From Eleginops maclovinus (lineage: Eukaryota > Chordata > Actinopteri > Perciformes > Eleginopidae): a stretch of DNA of 64,000 nt. Position numbers and translations under genes: made by a program. The notes beneath the pieces are model-generated. The model was given only the letters and a program-made list of their open reading frames with translations. It ran no database searches and was not told the DNA's origin. Numbering within the stretch: position 1 is the first letter of the stretch; the number at the start of each line of letters is the position of its first letter. Shown in pieces: positions 1-12,873 of the stretch. The stretch is from NCBI RefSeq assembly GCF_036324505.1, contig NC_086370.1, forward strand, positions 5,513,453 to 5,577,452. Reading direction: 5' to 3'.

Positions 1-99
1 CGGCAAATATGCCACACACTCCGATAATACAGAGGATGTTGAAGACGGCGGAGCCAACGATGGTGCCGACCCCGACGTCACCTTTCGTGATGAAAACTC
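1..99 (-). CDS. slc24a3: slc24a3 coding exon 6 (partial, cut by window edge): second half of alpha-1 repeat
   Basis: Seen: on the minus strand the acceptor TTTACAG precedes GAGTTTTC. With the G left by the previous exon this reads [33 protein letters not shown], residues about 182-214 of the predicted protein. The frame is open to the window edge. Known: in K+-dependent Na+/Ca2+ exchangers (SLC24, plasma-membrane exchange of Na+ against Ca2+ plus K+), this segment is the second half of the alpha-1 repeat, with GS-x-VFN part of the ion-binding pore. ITKGDVG matches my recollection of NCKX3; NCKX4 has ITHGDVG. The remainder of the gene, including the cytosolic loop and alpha-2 repeat, lies left of the window. 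Confidence 0.93.
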
Positions 100-617
100 C
101 TGTAAACGAAAATACCCATTACCTCACTTGACAAGCATTTAGCTTAATTTGGGGAATAAAACCTTGTATGATTGAAATACCAATACTTTTCAATTGAAGC
201 TTTGGCATTTTCATTGTTATATTTCCCAAAACTCTTCACAAGAAATGCTCTTTGTTTTGTTTCCCTTTTCTGTGTATACTCTCATATAAAGTCTAAAAAC
301 CCTTTATCATCTTCATCATCTCTACAACTTTGTGAAAAAAACATACACATTGCAATAAAAAGGAATGATCTGTATATGAAAATGTACAGAGCACCAACGA
401 TAAATACAAAATGCACATAATTGTAACAGAAGAAGGCTATTATGAGAGCAGATAACCTTATCACTCTTCAAAACGGCCTCAACATATTACTCATATTTCA
501 GGTTGAGTTCTGTGGTTCCATATAGTGTACAGTAACATCGTGACATTCACAATTTCTCATATTTTAAACACTTTTAATAGGCTTTTGATGTCCTGTTAAA
601 TGCCATTGGTGACCCAG

Positions 618-709
<92 letters not shown>

Positions 710-714
710 CTCAC
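100..714 (-). other. slc24a3 intron 5
   Basis: A 615-bp intron. The donor GTGAG is at 710-714 and the acceptor AG at 100-101. Most of it is unremarkable AT-rich sequence. The exception is a long dinucleotide tract at 621-707, which is CA in the transcript and begins 8 nt downstream of the donor. No further exon seen. Confidence 0.85.
621..707. repeat. (TG)n microsatellite, (CA)n in the slc24a3 transcript
   Basis: About 87 bp of uninterrupted TG on the plus strand. On the coding strand the intron begins GTGAGAAACACACAC, so the CA tract abuts the 5' splice site of coding exon 5. CA repeats are known binding platforms for hnRNP L. Confidence 0.97.
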
Positions 715-799
715 CAATGACAGACGTGAACAGTTCAGGTGCAGAACTTCCAGCTGCCATGAAGGTCGCTCCTGCTACATCCTCGCTCAGCTGAAGACG
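715..799 (-). CDS. slc24a3: slc24a3 coding exon 5: first half of alpha-1 repeat with the ion-binding Glu
   Basis: Seen: 85 bp between the acceptor CAAACAG and the donor CATTG|GTGAG. It encodes [20 protein letters not shown] followed by PELFTSVI and one base of the next Gly, residues about 154-181. Known: GSSAPEL is the SLC24 alpha-1 signature. The Glu (about residue 175) corresponds to the transport-critical Glu188 of human NCKX2. [10 protein letters not shown] matches NCKX3 rather than NCKX4 (STPELFASV), from memory. Inference: because 85 nt is not a multiple of three, skipping this exon would shift the frame and remove the transport core. Confidence 0.95.
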
Positions 800-938
800 C
801 TGTTTGTTGAGAGAAGATAAAAGAGATAGAGAAACACGAAATACATTTCTTCACAGAAAGAAATATATAAGTGCCTCAAAAGAACAGTTGTGATGTAAGC
901 TCAGTGGTAGTACAATAATAACCTGAGGGTTTGCTTAC
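800..938 (-). other. slc24a3 intron 4 (short)
   Basis: A 139-bp intron with donor GTAAGC (933-938) and acceptor CAAACAG ending at 800. It is the smallest intron in the window. Nothing else seen in it. Confidence 0.85.
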
Positions 939-1013
939 CTCACAGAGCTTCTCTAGACAGGGGACAAAGTAGTCGTCACACACCAAGGCCAAGGCATAGA
1001 ACATGTAGACCGC
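939..1013 (-). CDS. slc24a3: slc24a3 coding exon 4: transmembrane segment 1
   Basis: Seen: 75 bp, phase 0 at both ends. The acceptor is CTCCTTCAG|GCGGTC and the donor CTGTGAG|GTAAGC. It encodes AVYMFYALALVCDDYFVPCL then EKLCE, residues about 129-153. Known: YMFYALA-x-VCDD-[FY]-FVP is the first transmembrane helix after the N-terminal extracellular loop in NCKX3 and NCKX4, leading directly into the alpha-1 repeat. The acceptor tract is TG-rich (TGTGTGTGTTTGG), weaker in pyrimidine than usual. Confidence 0.95.
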
Positions 1014-3795
1014 CTGAAGGAGCCAAACACACACACATACATAGATATTTAAGAAAGTGGAGCAAAACACTGTCCATCTACCAAACATGTGTGTTTTACT
1101 TATCCTTAAATAACTTGAATAAGAAGATACTGCTAACTCTTATTCAGACGCTGGTTTAGTAAAATAAATACAGCATCAAAGGGTTATCATGCAGCCGCGA
1201 AAGCACTAGAGTGTTTTTTTTCTGAATGTTTTTTCAACGTGTTTGTGGTTAGAAGCCTGAAATAATGTCTGTGGTTAACACAACCTTAAGAGATTGTTTG
1301 TTCTATGTCTTCAAATACATCATTAAATACCCCAGTAGTGAATGTCCGAAGCTTCTATGATAAAAAAAAAGGCGGTTGGAGTTTCAACTTTCCTGTAAAG
1401 GGCTGGTTACTGTCTGAAGATGAAGGAAACCATTGTATTTGACCATGTCTTTCATTCAGAAACTATCATAACAAAGACCAAATCCCGTTTTTGGGGGGGG
1501 AAATTGGCGGTCATAGAAAAATTTAAATAAGAGCTGGGAAAGTTTTGGGATGAAAAACTGAGATGAGGCTCTGCTCATTACCTGACAGAGACTTTTGTAC
1601 CAGAAAAATTGTCCTATCGCTAAACCCAACTCAGTGCCCAACCCTAATTTTGTTGTGTAGAAGAATAGGTAAATAACATTAGCTCGATTTCTGTGGATAC
1701 CTGTCTGCTGATTAAGGCATTTTGTTTAAATGGAACTTTATTGACTTTATTGACTGTGAATCCTCAAACATTTGTGGAGATTTGCTTATTGTAGAACTTT
1801 CCTCTGTAGGCGTGTCAAACATGTCTGCATTTTTATTTTGCCATAAAGTCAGAGTCCCTATAACAGCATTTGGGTTAATTTGGCACAAAGTAATCAGGCT
1901 ACTGTTTATCTAAAAGCACAATAGAGTAATATGAAGCCGGTCTGTAGTATACAAATAGTTTATTCTGCAATTCAGATAAATAAAAGCTATTTCCAATATT
2001 TGAGCATTTACATATTTGTTGGTTACTATGCAGTGAGTTGACATACATATATAATAAATACGATCATATTCCAGGCCTCAAACTAAATTAATGTTATTAG
2101 AGGGAATGACTTGTGGAGCAATTGTGGTGTCTTTAGAGTCAGTAAGTGTGTCCTTAGATCATGCATAAGCCTCACTTTAACATCTGCCAAACACTTCCCA
2201 CTTACTCCCCTCTGGCACTTTGCACAGTGGGTGGATCCTCCAAGTGTTGTGTGTGTTAGTTAGTATAAAACACAGGCAGTTATGTTTAATTTCCCAGTTG
2301 GAAATGGTGTGCAAACTGCATTTATAAAGCACTTTCTGTGACTACTAAAATTACTTTTACAACACAATATGGCATTGACCCATCTGTGATGACACCTGCT
2401 TGTCAGAGGCTATAAACCTTGACACACACTCAGCTGTGACATCAGGAGACATTTGGGATGTTATACCCTCCACAAGGGTAAACCACCAATCTTTCAAATG
2501 GTCAACCCATATACAGAATTGCAAGAATGTTTGATCTTTTAGTCAAAGTATCTTTGATTTGATCACATACTCAAAGTTACATTTGCTGTTGCTGCTATTT
2601 GCTTTAACTTACATCAAACAGCTGTCCTTTCTTGAAAAAATAAAAAAAGGTCCACTGCAACGCCATATCAACCATGCTCAAGTCTTCTGTTCTAATTGTA
2701 TTGTCTTTTAAAGAAATACTTATTCCTCTCACTTATTAGTTCCTTATGTTGCTACAACTATAACCTGTGTTAGCATTAAAAATACTGTATATCCAATAAA
2801 GGCACTCTCAAAGATGTTTTATACTCAAATAAGAATTATATTCAATTGGCTGCTGTGGCAACTCGAAGGTATTGTGTCTGTCAGTGGACCACAACGTACA
2901 CATTCTGAACGTACTCTGTACAACCCTCGCTAAGTGGCACAGTTAACACAAAGATCCCAAAGGTACGCTATACACAGATGCTTCACATGACCATGACCAG
3001 ATAGCAGGGTTATATGGCCACCATTTTACGGCCATATCCTGAATTGGCAGCTGGAGGGAAAGTGTTAAGTGTTCATTTGACTCCCATATTTGGATCCACT
3101 CCTTAACATATTTTAAATGTTGTTCAGCCAGATTTCCAAAGAGAATAGCTCACATGTTGTAGGTTAAATATAAATGTCTTTGTCCTTTTTGACTCTGATG
3201 AAGACACAGTACTAGAGCATCAGTCCGTTTGCATTATTTAAAGCCTCAATTCTTTCAGTGTCCTCCTTTTCTCCCTTGAAAACCATAACACATTTAGGAG
3301 AGTTATTTGCAGGTATTGTACTGAAATACTACAGCCTGCAAATGTTGATGATGAACCTAAAGCCTAAACCATTAGCTGCTAACTAAGCTTTTGTTATGCT
3401 AACGATAGAACTAGTTTGAATCTTCCCCAGCTGCACACTCTACTGAAAATATTCGTATATAAAGTTTATAAAATAACCTTCATTTTAATATTCAAGCTAA
3501 AGACGGTTCTACAGTATATACTAGACATATTTATGATTCAGTGCTATAATAGTGCACTGATGCCACTGCATGATAACCCTGAAAGACACATCAGAGCACT
3601 GGTATGAAATATAACAAGTAATAACAATGAACTATCTGGCATGTATTGTATCAATTTTGTTTTATTTAAGCGCGGTTTCTGTTATATTGACCATCTTGTA
3701 ATAGAAATGCAATGACTCTATTGAGCTTTGGCCCCCTTTTTGTATGAAACATGAACAAACTGTATGTACTGTACAGTGCTGCAGGTCACACTCAC
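1014..3795 (-). other. slc24a3 intron 3
   Basis: A 2.8-kb intron (donor GTGAGTG next to 3795, acceptor at 1014-1015). It holds a fragment of dispersed family D at about 1262-1395. The stretch 1440-3780 has AT-rich sequence with no exon, RNA gene or repeat family I recognise. Confidence 0.75.
1262..1395 (+). repeat. Dispersed family D fragment
   Basis: Shares ordered blocks with copies at 31.2, 53.1 and 57.1 kb: TGTTCTATG, a 'cagtaaatacccc-x-tggtgaatgtccga' block, 'agcttctatg', and a 'gcggttg' block. Family D is not a repeat I can name, and no coding capacity is seen. The copy is truncated soon after the gcggttg block. Confidence 0.6.
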
Positions 3796-3872
3796 ACAGA
3801 GGACGTGCAGGCCCACTGCTCCATCAACACGCTCCTGGTTGGTGAAGTAATCCCTGGGAAACTCATGGATTG
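3796..3872 (-). CDS. slc24a3: slc24a3 coding exon 3: extracellular loop leading into TM1
   Basis: Seen: 77 bp between the acceptor TCTCTGCAG and the donor TCTGT|GTGAG. With the G left by exon 2 it encodes A-IHEFPRDYFTNQERVDGAV-GLHVLC, residues about 103-128. Known: HEFP-x-D-x-FT-x(3)-R-x(2)-GA-x(2)-LHVLC is the conserved stretch just before TM1 in NCKX3/NCKX4. Phase 1 to phase 0, consistent with both neighbours. Confidence 0.94.
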
Positions 3873-4599
3873 CTGCAGAGAAAAAAAAAATACATGTGAA
3901 AAATTACTGATCAACTGCAGATGAGAAACAAACATATCCTGAGGGACTCATGAAGGTTTCGTGAACAAAACAAACAGAGAATAGCATAAGTGAGGGGGTA
4001 CATCATTTTACATAATAAGCATTAGCATAATTGATTGCTATATGAGGCTAAGACATGTAGCCTACTCTTGCCCTACAACCTCAAATATTTTTTATATTTC
4101 ATTTAATTACATTTTTTGTTTGTTTCCCTAACATATCGACACACAAATCTTAAGTGGTGCCAGGTACTCAGGAGGTTTAGCAGTCAACCACTACCGAACG
4201 CAGAAAACCCATTAGTGCTTTTATGTATTTGGATAGTCAGTGCTCCCGACATGCACCTTGGCCACAGTGTGAATGGTTGTGTGTATGCTAGCTTAGTGGG
4301 TGCTAGTATAAGACTATTTGAATAAAGTCAGTTTGCAAAACAAATATTTTCCCGCCAAGTTCTGAATTCATTTTACGGCTAAACTAGTCTGTTTAAGATT
4401 GAATAAATCACTTGAAGATGCAAAAGAAATCGATGCGTAACTGATTCTTCAATTCGGCCCAGCTGTCACCTGACATTTTTGATTCATATATCAGTAACCA
4501 GAACAGATAATGGTGCTTTTACTTTCAATAAAACAACTAAGCCCCCAGGAAATGTAAAGCAAATGTTCATAGTGGCAAAACAGTGGTACAACTTGTTTG

Positions 4600-4975
4600 T
4601 CAGTCTGGGACCTAATTTGGCCCAAAAATACTTTTTGTTGACTAACATTGGGAAAGAGACGCCTGTATGAGCGGATATTTCTTTATTTAAATCATTGGTC
4701 CTAAAAGACTGAGTCGTGACCATAGACTGTTTATATAAAGGTCGTGACCAGACATGACGCTGCAGAGACAGAGAGGATTAGAGGCGGGGCTTAAGGAAAA
4801 CTCATTTGTGCATGGTCTTTGGGCCCAGATCCCCCAGATTTGGGTTTTTGTACTGGAGAGTAAGGACCTTTTTGCTATATGCACCACTGAGCAACTTTCA
4901 TAGGAGTAGACAGGGCACTGCCTCCAACGCTGCAAACCAGTTCTCTATTTTACATCAATGGTTGAAACACGTCCC
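4600..4975 (+). repeat. Dispersed family C copy 1
   Basis: Shares ordered diverged blocks with 21690-21975: 'ttgggaaagagacg', 'accactgagcaact', 'tccaacgctgcaaaccagtt' against 'accaacactgtatccagttc'. No protein coding is seen. Identity unknown; probably an old MITE or SINE-like unit. Confidence 0.55.
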
Positions 4976-5489
4976 AGCTCTTTTGGATCTCAGGTTTTAC
5001 ACAACTGCATTGCTCAAGCCAACGTAATAACTTGAAACAAATACACTGATTCACACAGGGCTACAATGACATCACTCCGTCCATCGAACCTCAACTCAAC
5101 AGAGGGGATACCGTGACTCAATCGATGTCCAACAGCAGCGGCCCATCACAACAAACCAAAGTATGCCACACATTCATAAATTCACCGCCTTCGAGTGCAT
5201 TCCTGTTGCATATGAGTCTGCATCCCGTCTAAAAATAGCCTGGTGTGATCGTGTGTGTAAGTTGGGATTTGCTTGGCTTGCTCTGTCTGTGTGCTGCGAG
5301 CATGTGTGTGTACTTTCACGACGCAGACTGTGTTTGTTTGCTGTGTGTGTTTGCGCTTGTGTAACGCGAAAGGCAGCCCAATGTGCAGTGACATTCTCTC
5401 TCTACAGCCGAGAGCTTGTGAGTCAGGCGGCTTGAGCTTCAACGCGGCCTGTGTGGCCCAAACACAACACGGGCCCGTCCGTTCGAAGG

Positions 5490-5560
5490 AAGTGACAGCA
5501 GCACGGAGAGAGAGGGAGGGAGGGGGAGAGAGAGATAGAAGCGAGTGGTAGGAAGGGAAA
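5490..5560. repeat. Purine-rich (AG) low-complexity tract
   Basis: A run of GAGAGA/GGGAGG-type sequence with few pyrimidines, next to a locally CpG-containing stretch (5380-5500). Its function is not inferable. Confidence 0.6.
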
Positions 5561-5652
5561 CAAAAAAAGAGGCAACATGAAGAATCTCAAATGATGTGGA
5601 GGTAGGAAAAACAATAAAAAGCTTCAAATAGAAATAAATGAATAAAATAGGC

Positions 5653-6015
5653 CTTTAAAGGTGACATATTATGCTTATCTTCAAGTTCAGATTAGTATTG
5701 TGTGCCTCTTTGTGGGTTTAATTTAAAAGCTCTTTATTTCTCTCATACTGCCTGTGCTGCAGCACCTCTTTTCACCCCTGTCTGAAAACAGAGCCCAGTC
5801 TGCTCTGATTGGCTAGCTGGCCGGAAATGTTGTGATTGGTCAACCACTTAGAGCTGTGTCTGCATTGTCCCACCCCTTAGCCTTTCACTCACAATTTGTT
5901 GGAGGGCTGGCTAATAGAAGCGTGAGTGTTACATAGTGATGTCACTGTGTTACATAAGTAAACAAAGGAGTCCTTCGTGGGCGATTCAGGCGGATTCACA
6001 TGCCCAAAAATCTAT
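5653..6015 (+). repeat. Dispersed family A copy 1 (MITE-like)
   Basis: Family A is the commonest repeat here. Hallmarks in order are 'aaagctctttattt', 'actgcctgtgctgcagcacc', 'agagcccagtctgctctgat', 'tggtcaaccacttagag', 'ttacatagtgatgtcac' and 'gtaaacaaaggagtcc'. Full copies are about 350-400 bp. They begin near 'aaaggggccctattctgct' and end near the reverse complement of it, so the ends are imperfect inverted repeats. No coding capacity. This copy is nearly full length. Confidence 0.85.
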
Positions 6016-6029
6016 AGAACACAATACTC

Positions 6030-9000
6030 TCACGCTTGTCTTCTATTGGCCTTAGTTGGACATTTCATTATTAAAACACAATACATCACAAAAGTAAGAA
6101 CTTTTCAATTCCTAAATGTTTAAATTTGTGCTGCCCTCAATTAGCTTTTTCAATTAAAAGTTTAGATTGCATAGTTGATGAAAAAAGTTAAACAAATCTG
6201 ATGTTAATGACTTGTCTTTTGTAAATTCACTATTTCAAAATGAAGGTGCAAAAGAAGGATTGCCGTTAAAATGACCCTAACCCTAACTCTTGCAATTGTC
6301 TGCAATTATCTTGTACAATAAAAGCAACAAAAGGCGGATCATGTAGGTCACGGTGCCTATTTAGCCTTTTCTATCTTGGCATAATATGTGTTTTGAAATT
6401 GAAACTTTATGTTAAACTGAACTATGAACGTTATGCTAACTGCTGTCAAATGATCAAATAAAGTCAACATTAGATGGTGTTCGGTTGGTGTTTCTTAACC
6501 TATTTTTGAAAAGTGACAAGCACATCATTTACTTGCCTAGAACCCCGACATTGCAGTTGTTGCAAAGACAACCAGGTGTCTTACTATGTTCTTCAGATCC
6601 GCTAACAATCCTGGAAAAACTACATTTCAAAACTAACTTCCCAAAATGGTAATATCCCACACCACTTTTTTTAATCAACTTGGGAGAAAAATATAGAGGT
6701 AGCTCTATCCACAGACCAACGGTAAGGGCAAATCACCTATCCAATTGTGTGAGGTATAAAGTTATTCCGTTAAGAATACAACTCCACAAAGATTTAAGAT
6801 TGACAGATTGATGTTGGCATGGTGATGGTGCTTGGTTACATACAACCTTTAATTGTATTTTAAGTGTAAATATTTCAACATACTATAAAGTGTGTTTACT
6901 TGGAAAGGAGGACGAGGGAATCAACTCTAAAAGGATGCAACATCTGATGTGATTAGCATGTCTCTGGATGAATCTGAAGTAGACTGTAAGGAGAACTGGC
7001 TTTAGTCATACATGGACTTTGGAACAAACATGCTTGACTGTTCAGAAATCAAACAGAGGATTGGAAGTTTCTTGGACTTCAATTAGGTTATTCTTGAACA
7101 CACTGCATAGTATCCAGACACTTCGCATTGTGACTGACCTTGAGCAACCAGAGACTTGTTTTGCCAGCAGATGGTGCCGCCTCTTCTCCATCAGGAGAAA
7201 ATAACTCAATATTTAGAATTCCCTCACTTATGTAAGTATTGTGGTGACAATATGAATAAAGGCTCCAAAGAACATTGAATTAACAACCGTGCAAAATCAT
7301 GTTCCTATCAAATCTTTGGTCAAACACCTTATGTGTAAATCACAGTCATTCAACTATAAACAGAAGAAATTAGGTTTATTTTTGACGCAGCGAAATGTGT
7401 TTCGAAAGGAACATTCACAACAAGTCAAGACTGTGCCAAGACTAGTGCGACATACACACTAGCACACACAGACACACACAATACACAGAACATGCATGGA
7501 AGACGACAATGAAGTTCAGTCTCTCCATTCTCACATCTGACTCATATTGTATGCAAATTCAATACACAATACAATATTATACAAAGCCACACACACACAC
7601 TCACTCCCCACATTACCCCACACAGGCTTCTATACATACAGGTGAAAAAATACCATAGTCAAAAACAACCACCACACCCTCTGACTGGTGCTTTTGGAGC
7701 ATCTATAAGCAGTCTTTGTCCTCACAGATTAGAGGCTCCCTGACCCTGGCCGTTGCAGGTATGGACACCGGCCAAATCTCTTTCTTTCCCTCAACATGGC
7801 ACCGATACAGATGCTCACCTGCTTGGCAATTAACCTGATCTGTTTCTTAAATCCCTTCGGTGGAAAAGCTCACCTAAACACCAACAAATACTGTGTCAGT
7901 GCAGTAGAAAATTAGCATTGGCTGATGTTTGTCCTATTTTCTGTCAGCGGCACATCAGAAAATAATACACTGATGACTGTAGCCGTTCTTGTTGCAGATG
8001 CCATAATGTAATGTTTTTTTTAAGTATACATGAGTGCAACACGTCCTGGAACTTTCCCTCTAGGTTATGGCCACGCCCCTTTTCGGATAAGAACATTCAC
8101 TGTCATTTGATCGTCTGGCAAACAGACTCTGAGGTTTTTGCCAATCACATTAAAAAAGGAATAACACCGTGCCTTTTTTATCTACATGGAGCACAATTAT
8201 GATGTCCGTCAGGCAAATAGTTACACAATCTAAATGGAGATCGATGTTCGGCGTCGATATAGTGACATTTAAAGTAATCAGCTGGTGGACGAGGGGCAGC
8301 AGGCTAACACTGAAAGTAGTATTGCCTTGGCTTGTCACTGTTTTATATTTGATGCAGTATCTATAGTCACTACTTTGACTTTAACATTACTGTTCCTTTG
8401 GGGATTGACGTGACTAGCATCATAATTTACAGTATCTGAGATGAGGTGTTTCCCGTAGAGGTACATGTATTGACTGACCGGGTTCCGTTGTTTACAATCT
8501 CCCTTGTCTTTGAGAGTTTTCCCAATTGGGTCACTTTCCTGGGAAAAAAAGGTTTTACCACTTCTAAAGTTGGCTTAAGTGGTGCTGCTCATTCAGTCTG
8601 CATCACAGAATCAAAGCAGAATAAACACAGCTCCAAGAAGACGTCTGTCACAGGCAAAGACACAAAGAATATCTTTGTAAAATTGCATTGTTCATATTTG
8701 GCAGTTTAGGCTAGTGACAAAATGCTTTTATCGGTCAAGAAAAATAATTAAAATCAAATAAATGAACAGAAAACATCATCATCGGAGTATCTGCATCAAA
8801 ACATTGGTATCAGTATTGGCTGATATATTTGCAATTGGTACATCCCTAACAAACTCTTCTACTAATGTACTACTCACAATGCCCTCCAGAGCTTGCATTC
8901 AACATCTCCTTGAGTTCTCAGCAATACAGCCACCAAGTGTGAAGTTGATCGGATAAACAGTTTTTAAGAAAGACTTACGAACAGAAAGTCCTTCCACTTC

Positions 9001-9690
9001 GTCAGATACAGGAATATTTACTCAAATAAAAATGACCTAAACATATGACACAAACTTAATTCTTTGACCGCTGACCTTCTTGTGCTTTTGGTTAAATGGC
9101 ATGAGTGCATGTATGTCACAGGATTTATGTTCCTTTTGCCTTCTGCCACTCTGGATAAAAGCTTCTGGTAAGTGCTTTAAATGTAAATGTCAAAATACTC
9201 CTTTCCTTATTTTTAAGCACCACCAGTGATATTTGTGCATCCATCATGATTTAGGATTAAACAAACTCATACGGAGGACGGTGGATGGACCGGCCTTACG
9301 TCACCCTCTCATACGCACTTATCTTGTTAAATATTCTGTGAAAAACACGGATGTCAAACAGTGAGTGAAACAAAAGCGTTGCATAATCCCCGGATTTAGA
9401 GAAAGAAAAAAAAATCAATATGATTTACAGTAGCTGCGGCATTAAAGCTTTTTCTGGAAATGTATAATCTGGTATTTTGTTGGTTTAAGTGCAGTCTGCA
9501 GCTTCTCTGAACGGATTTGTAGAGTATAGGATGAACACAGCAGAAAGTAAAAGGGTGGGGACAGACTCTATTAGACTGCTCATGTCGTTAGCCCGGGAAT
9601 ATACTAGGATATACTCAAAAGCATAAACATGAACTCAAAAGCACCTATCTTATCCTAAGTCAGTGTAAAATATTTGGAATTCTAAGAGAA
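6030..9690. other. Intron 2 interior, no recognised feature
   Basis: AT-rich intronic sequence. I see no exon of slc24a3, no RNA gene and no nameable repeat. Open frames here are 90 codons or shorter, without protein-like composition. Confidence 0.5.
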
Positions 9691-9719
9691 TAATATGATG
9701 CCCGGGACATTTATGATAC

Positions 9720-9924
9720 ACCTGTAAGCAGTCGACCAACTTTAACAGAGCCAGTCAGAGCAGGCTGGGCTCTGGTCTCAGACAGAGGGTGGAAAGAGGG
9801 GCTGCAGCACAGGCAGTATGAGAAGAATAAAGAGCTTTCTGAACGTGAAGTATGGAGACATGTCCCAGTAGAGACACTAAACACAAATATCAACCTGAAA
9901 ATGAGCAGAATTGGTCCTCTTTAA
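9720..9924 (-). repeat. Dispersed family A copy 2, 3'-truncated
   Basis: Minus-strand copy with the reverse complements of 'agagcccagtctgctctgat', 'cctgtgctgcag' and the 5' end. The part beyond 'gattggt' is missing. Confidence 0.8.
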
Positions 9925-11742
9925 CTGATTTCCCAGGCAGCTAAATACCTCCGTGCTGCAGGGACTAGTGACAGCTTACAACCATTTAATTGAATGTGTG
10001 AATGGAAGAGCGGGGTTAATCACCCTATCTAACACAATCCGCTTCTTGTTCCACTTATGGATGATGCATGTTCGTGTCACTGTTGTAGTTAGGTTTATTC
10101 AGTTGATTTTTTTTTAATTCATGGTCGTCTTAGTTTTGTATGAGCCCCAACTATCTTTGGTATTCTTTGACACTTTTTCAGTGGCATTTGCAATATCATA
10201 TTTTGAAATTTTGCAAAGAGGTTCAGAGGAATAGAATTTTGAGGCCACACAAGTCAATAGCTGCACATTTGTAAAATCTAACAACATTTTTGTTTTACCT
10301 AGCCATGCACATTGATTATCCGAATAAGTCAACTATGGAAACAAGTTTTAACAATTATATCATGCCTATCAAAGTGTACACTAACCTCAATTGGGTATAT
10401 TTATATTGTATATTTAATAGAGATATTCTTAAGATATACATCTTTCACTGTAAGTGTGTAGATTGAGGAAAAGCAATCTTAATGTTTTGTTTATTTTCCT
10501 CATTTTTATTTCATGTGCAGTGAAGAAAATTCTCAATTTGGAAAAATTTAAGTACATCTAATTTAATCAAAATATAACCAAACCTATCTGCATGACCAAG
10601 ATAACACATGATATTTTGTTTGTTTTAGTTTTAATTTTGGTGAAATAGTTCTTTAATTTGATATACTACTTGTAGAGACCCCAAAAGGTCATGCAAAAAT
10701 GAAAACCTTGACTAAAATGTAATACTGTAATAATGCACAATAAATCTCTGCTGCTTGGTTATGAGAATGACTCAAACGTGAGGCTTTAGTCACGCGCAAA
10801 TCCCCAAGCTGTGTGAGATCAATGTGGATTGACCAGGGCTGAGAAGTACGGCACTTCACTCCTCTAGGGGCAGAGGAAAAACATTTGACCACCCCAACCT
10901 GGGTCACTGCCACCCCCGACACTTACGTAATGCCACGAGCAATTGCATAAGAGCTGCGCGGCTCCAATAGAAACAGAGACAAACAGAAAAGGAGAGTTAT
11001 CCTCTAAATCCTATACATCATTAAAGGGATGTAGGGGGGGGGGGGGGATTTAAGAGCAGCAGAAAAGACACAGCTTTCTGCATATGACAAATGGCTTTTC
11101 CTCAATCTATCATAAAGCATGGTTAGCATCTGTTGTGATGGAGAGATGCATTTCAAGTAACGGCCACTATTGGCTGTAGTGGAAAATGTTCAAAATGCTT
11201 ACTTTTTCACATTGTTCTTCATCAATAGTACAATATACTTATGTTTTTGGTTATTTTGTGTTGGGTGTTCTACATATCATGTACTCGGGCTTGGGGAATA
11301 TGTAACTGGATGATGTTATCAGGATACAACAAAAAGGTAAGTATATTCCCTTACAGTTACATAACACAGATGCAATCAGATTGTTGATAGACTTCTAAAA
11401 ATGTGGGATTACTAGCCGGATTACAATGTTAGTAAAAAACAATAAAAAGATCATATAGTGTTTGTTGTAAAGGATCAGATGTTACTCCCCTCTGTAAACT
11501 GTTATATATATATATATTATTTTGTTCTGCTTTAATATTATGTATTTACTTGTGTTGAATTTGATATTGAGGTAATCCAAAAGTAACGGAAAATAAGATT
11601 ACAATACTTTTCTATTTAGATACTCACGTTAGGTTACTGATTACATTTATTTTACCGCTAACTAGTAAATGTAACGCAATTCATTATTAAAGGAACCGAC
11701 ACAACCCTGGCTCTACTACCTACTGACACTGTGTTTTGAACC

Positions 11743-11888
<146 letters not shown>

Positions 11889-12415
11889 CAGCATGTGGTT
11901 GCATTTATTTTCTGCCACAAGTGCTTATGAGTAAGTGGGTGGTATTACCTAACACATCGGACATTCATCAGCAGGAAAGAAATGTGTAGAAATTAGAGAA
12001 AATGAGGGGGAAGCACGAAGAGAGGTTGTCTCTCTACACAACCTTTTCCTGTAAAGCGCCTACTACCATCATTGTGGAATAAATACAAATAAACTCCATA
12101 ATGGATCGTGCCATCTACAGAAAAAAGAATTCATTGAAATTACTTTGAAAGGAAACCAGTAGGAGAAGAGAAAACGGTGCAGTTGGAGCTGCCCTTTGCT
12201 CTGTTCCTCAATAAACTGTTCCAATAAGAGTCTGACCCCGCCAAGCCAGAGGTGGCTCAGTGAGGGAGGTGCCAGGTTCACACTAGCCCAAAAGTATTTA
12301 TCTATACCTCAAATACAAGCAAAGAGAGGTGTAAGTAGTCTTTGTCCATTTCAAGACAAAGGCAAGAGAGTTATTTTCTATAAATGCCCCTTCTCTAAAA
12401 CATGTGTTCATGTTT

Positions 12416-12715
12416 TAAAGGGGCCCTATTCTGCTTATTTTCAGATTTATAATTGTATTTGTGTCTCTACTGTGACATGTCTCCATGCTTAAATGTCCAA
12501 AAAACTCTTTATTTTTCTCATCCTGCCTGTGCTGCAGCTTTTCACCCTCTGTCTGAAACCAGAGCCCAGTCTGCTGTGATTGGTTAGCTGGCCGGCTCTG
12601 TTGTGATAGCTTAGAGATGTCCCGCCCCATAGCCTATCCCCTACAATGTGTTGGAGTGCTAGCCAATAGAAGTGATTACTTACATAGTGATGTCATAATA
12701 TTTAAAAGCAAGATA
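12416..12715 (+). repeat. Dispersed family A copy 3
   Basis: Starts with the family A 5' end 'aaaggggccctattctgctt' and runs to the 'catagtgatgtca' block. The 3' third is missing. It lies 100 bp left of the ISL2EU-like element. Confidence 0.85.
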
Positions 12716-12830
12716 GCAGAGCTAGTGGACATAAATACTTAGTACACATAGAAAAACAAATCTACACATATTTCAGTTTAGATTAAGAATGTTCCTATGT
12801 GTACAGAATATATACAATAGAGCTCCTGCG

Positions 12831-12840
12831 GTCACGTGAC
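12831..12840. promoter_or_regulatory. GTCACGTGAC palindrome, left end of the ISL2EU-like element
   Basis: A perfect 10-bp palindromic E-box, identical to the CLEAR/USF-type consensus. It sits 33 bp before the left ATG and is followed by CCATTTTGG, a YY1-like core. The same pair occurs at the right end. Confidence 0.5.
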
Positions 12841-12873
12841 TTTTGGTTGGGAGCCACCATTTTGGCAGTCAAC

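Noticed and set aside
11034..11047. Poly-G run (and poly-C at 16075 and 52905)
   Set aside because: Simple homopolymers without further context.
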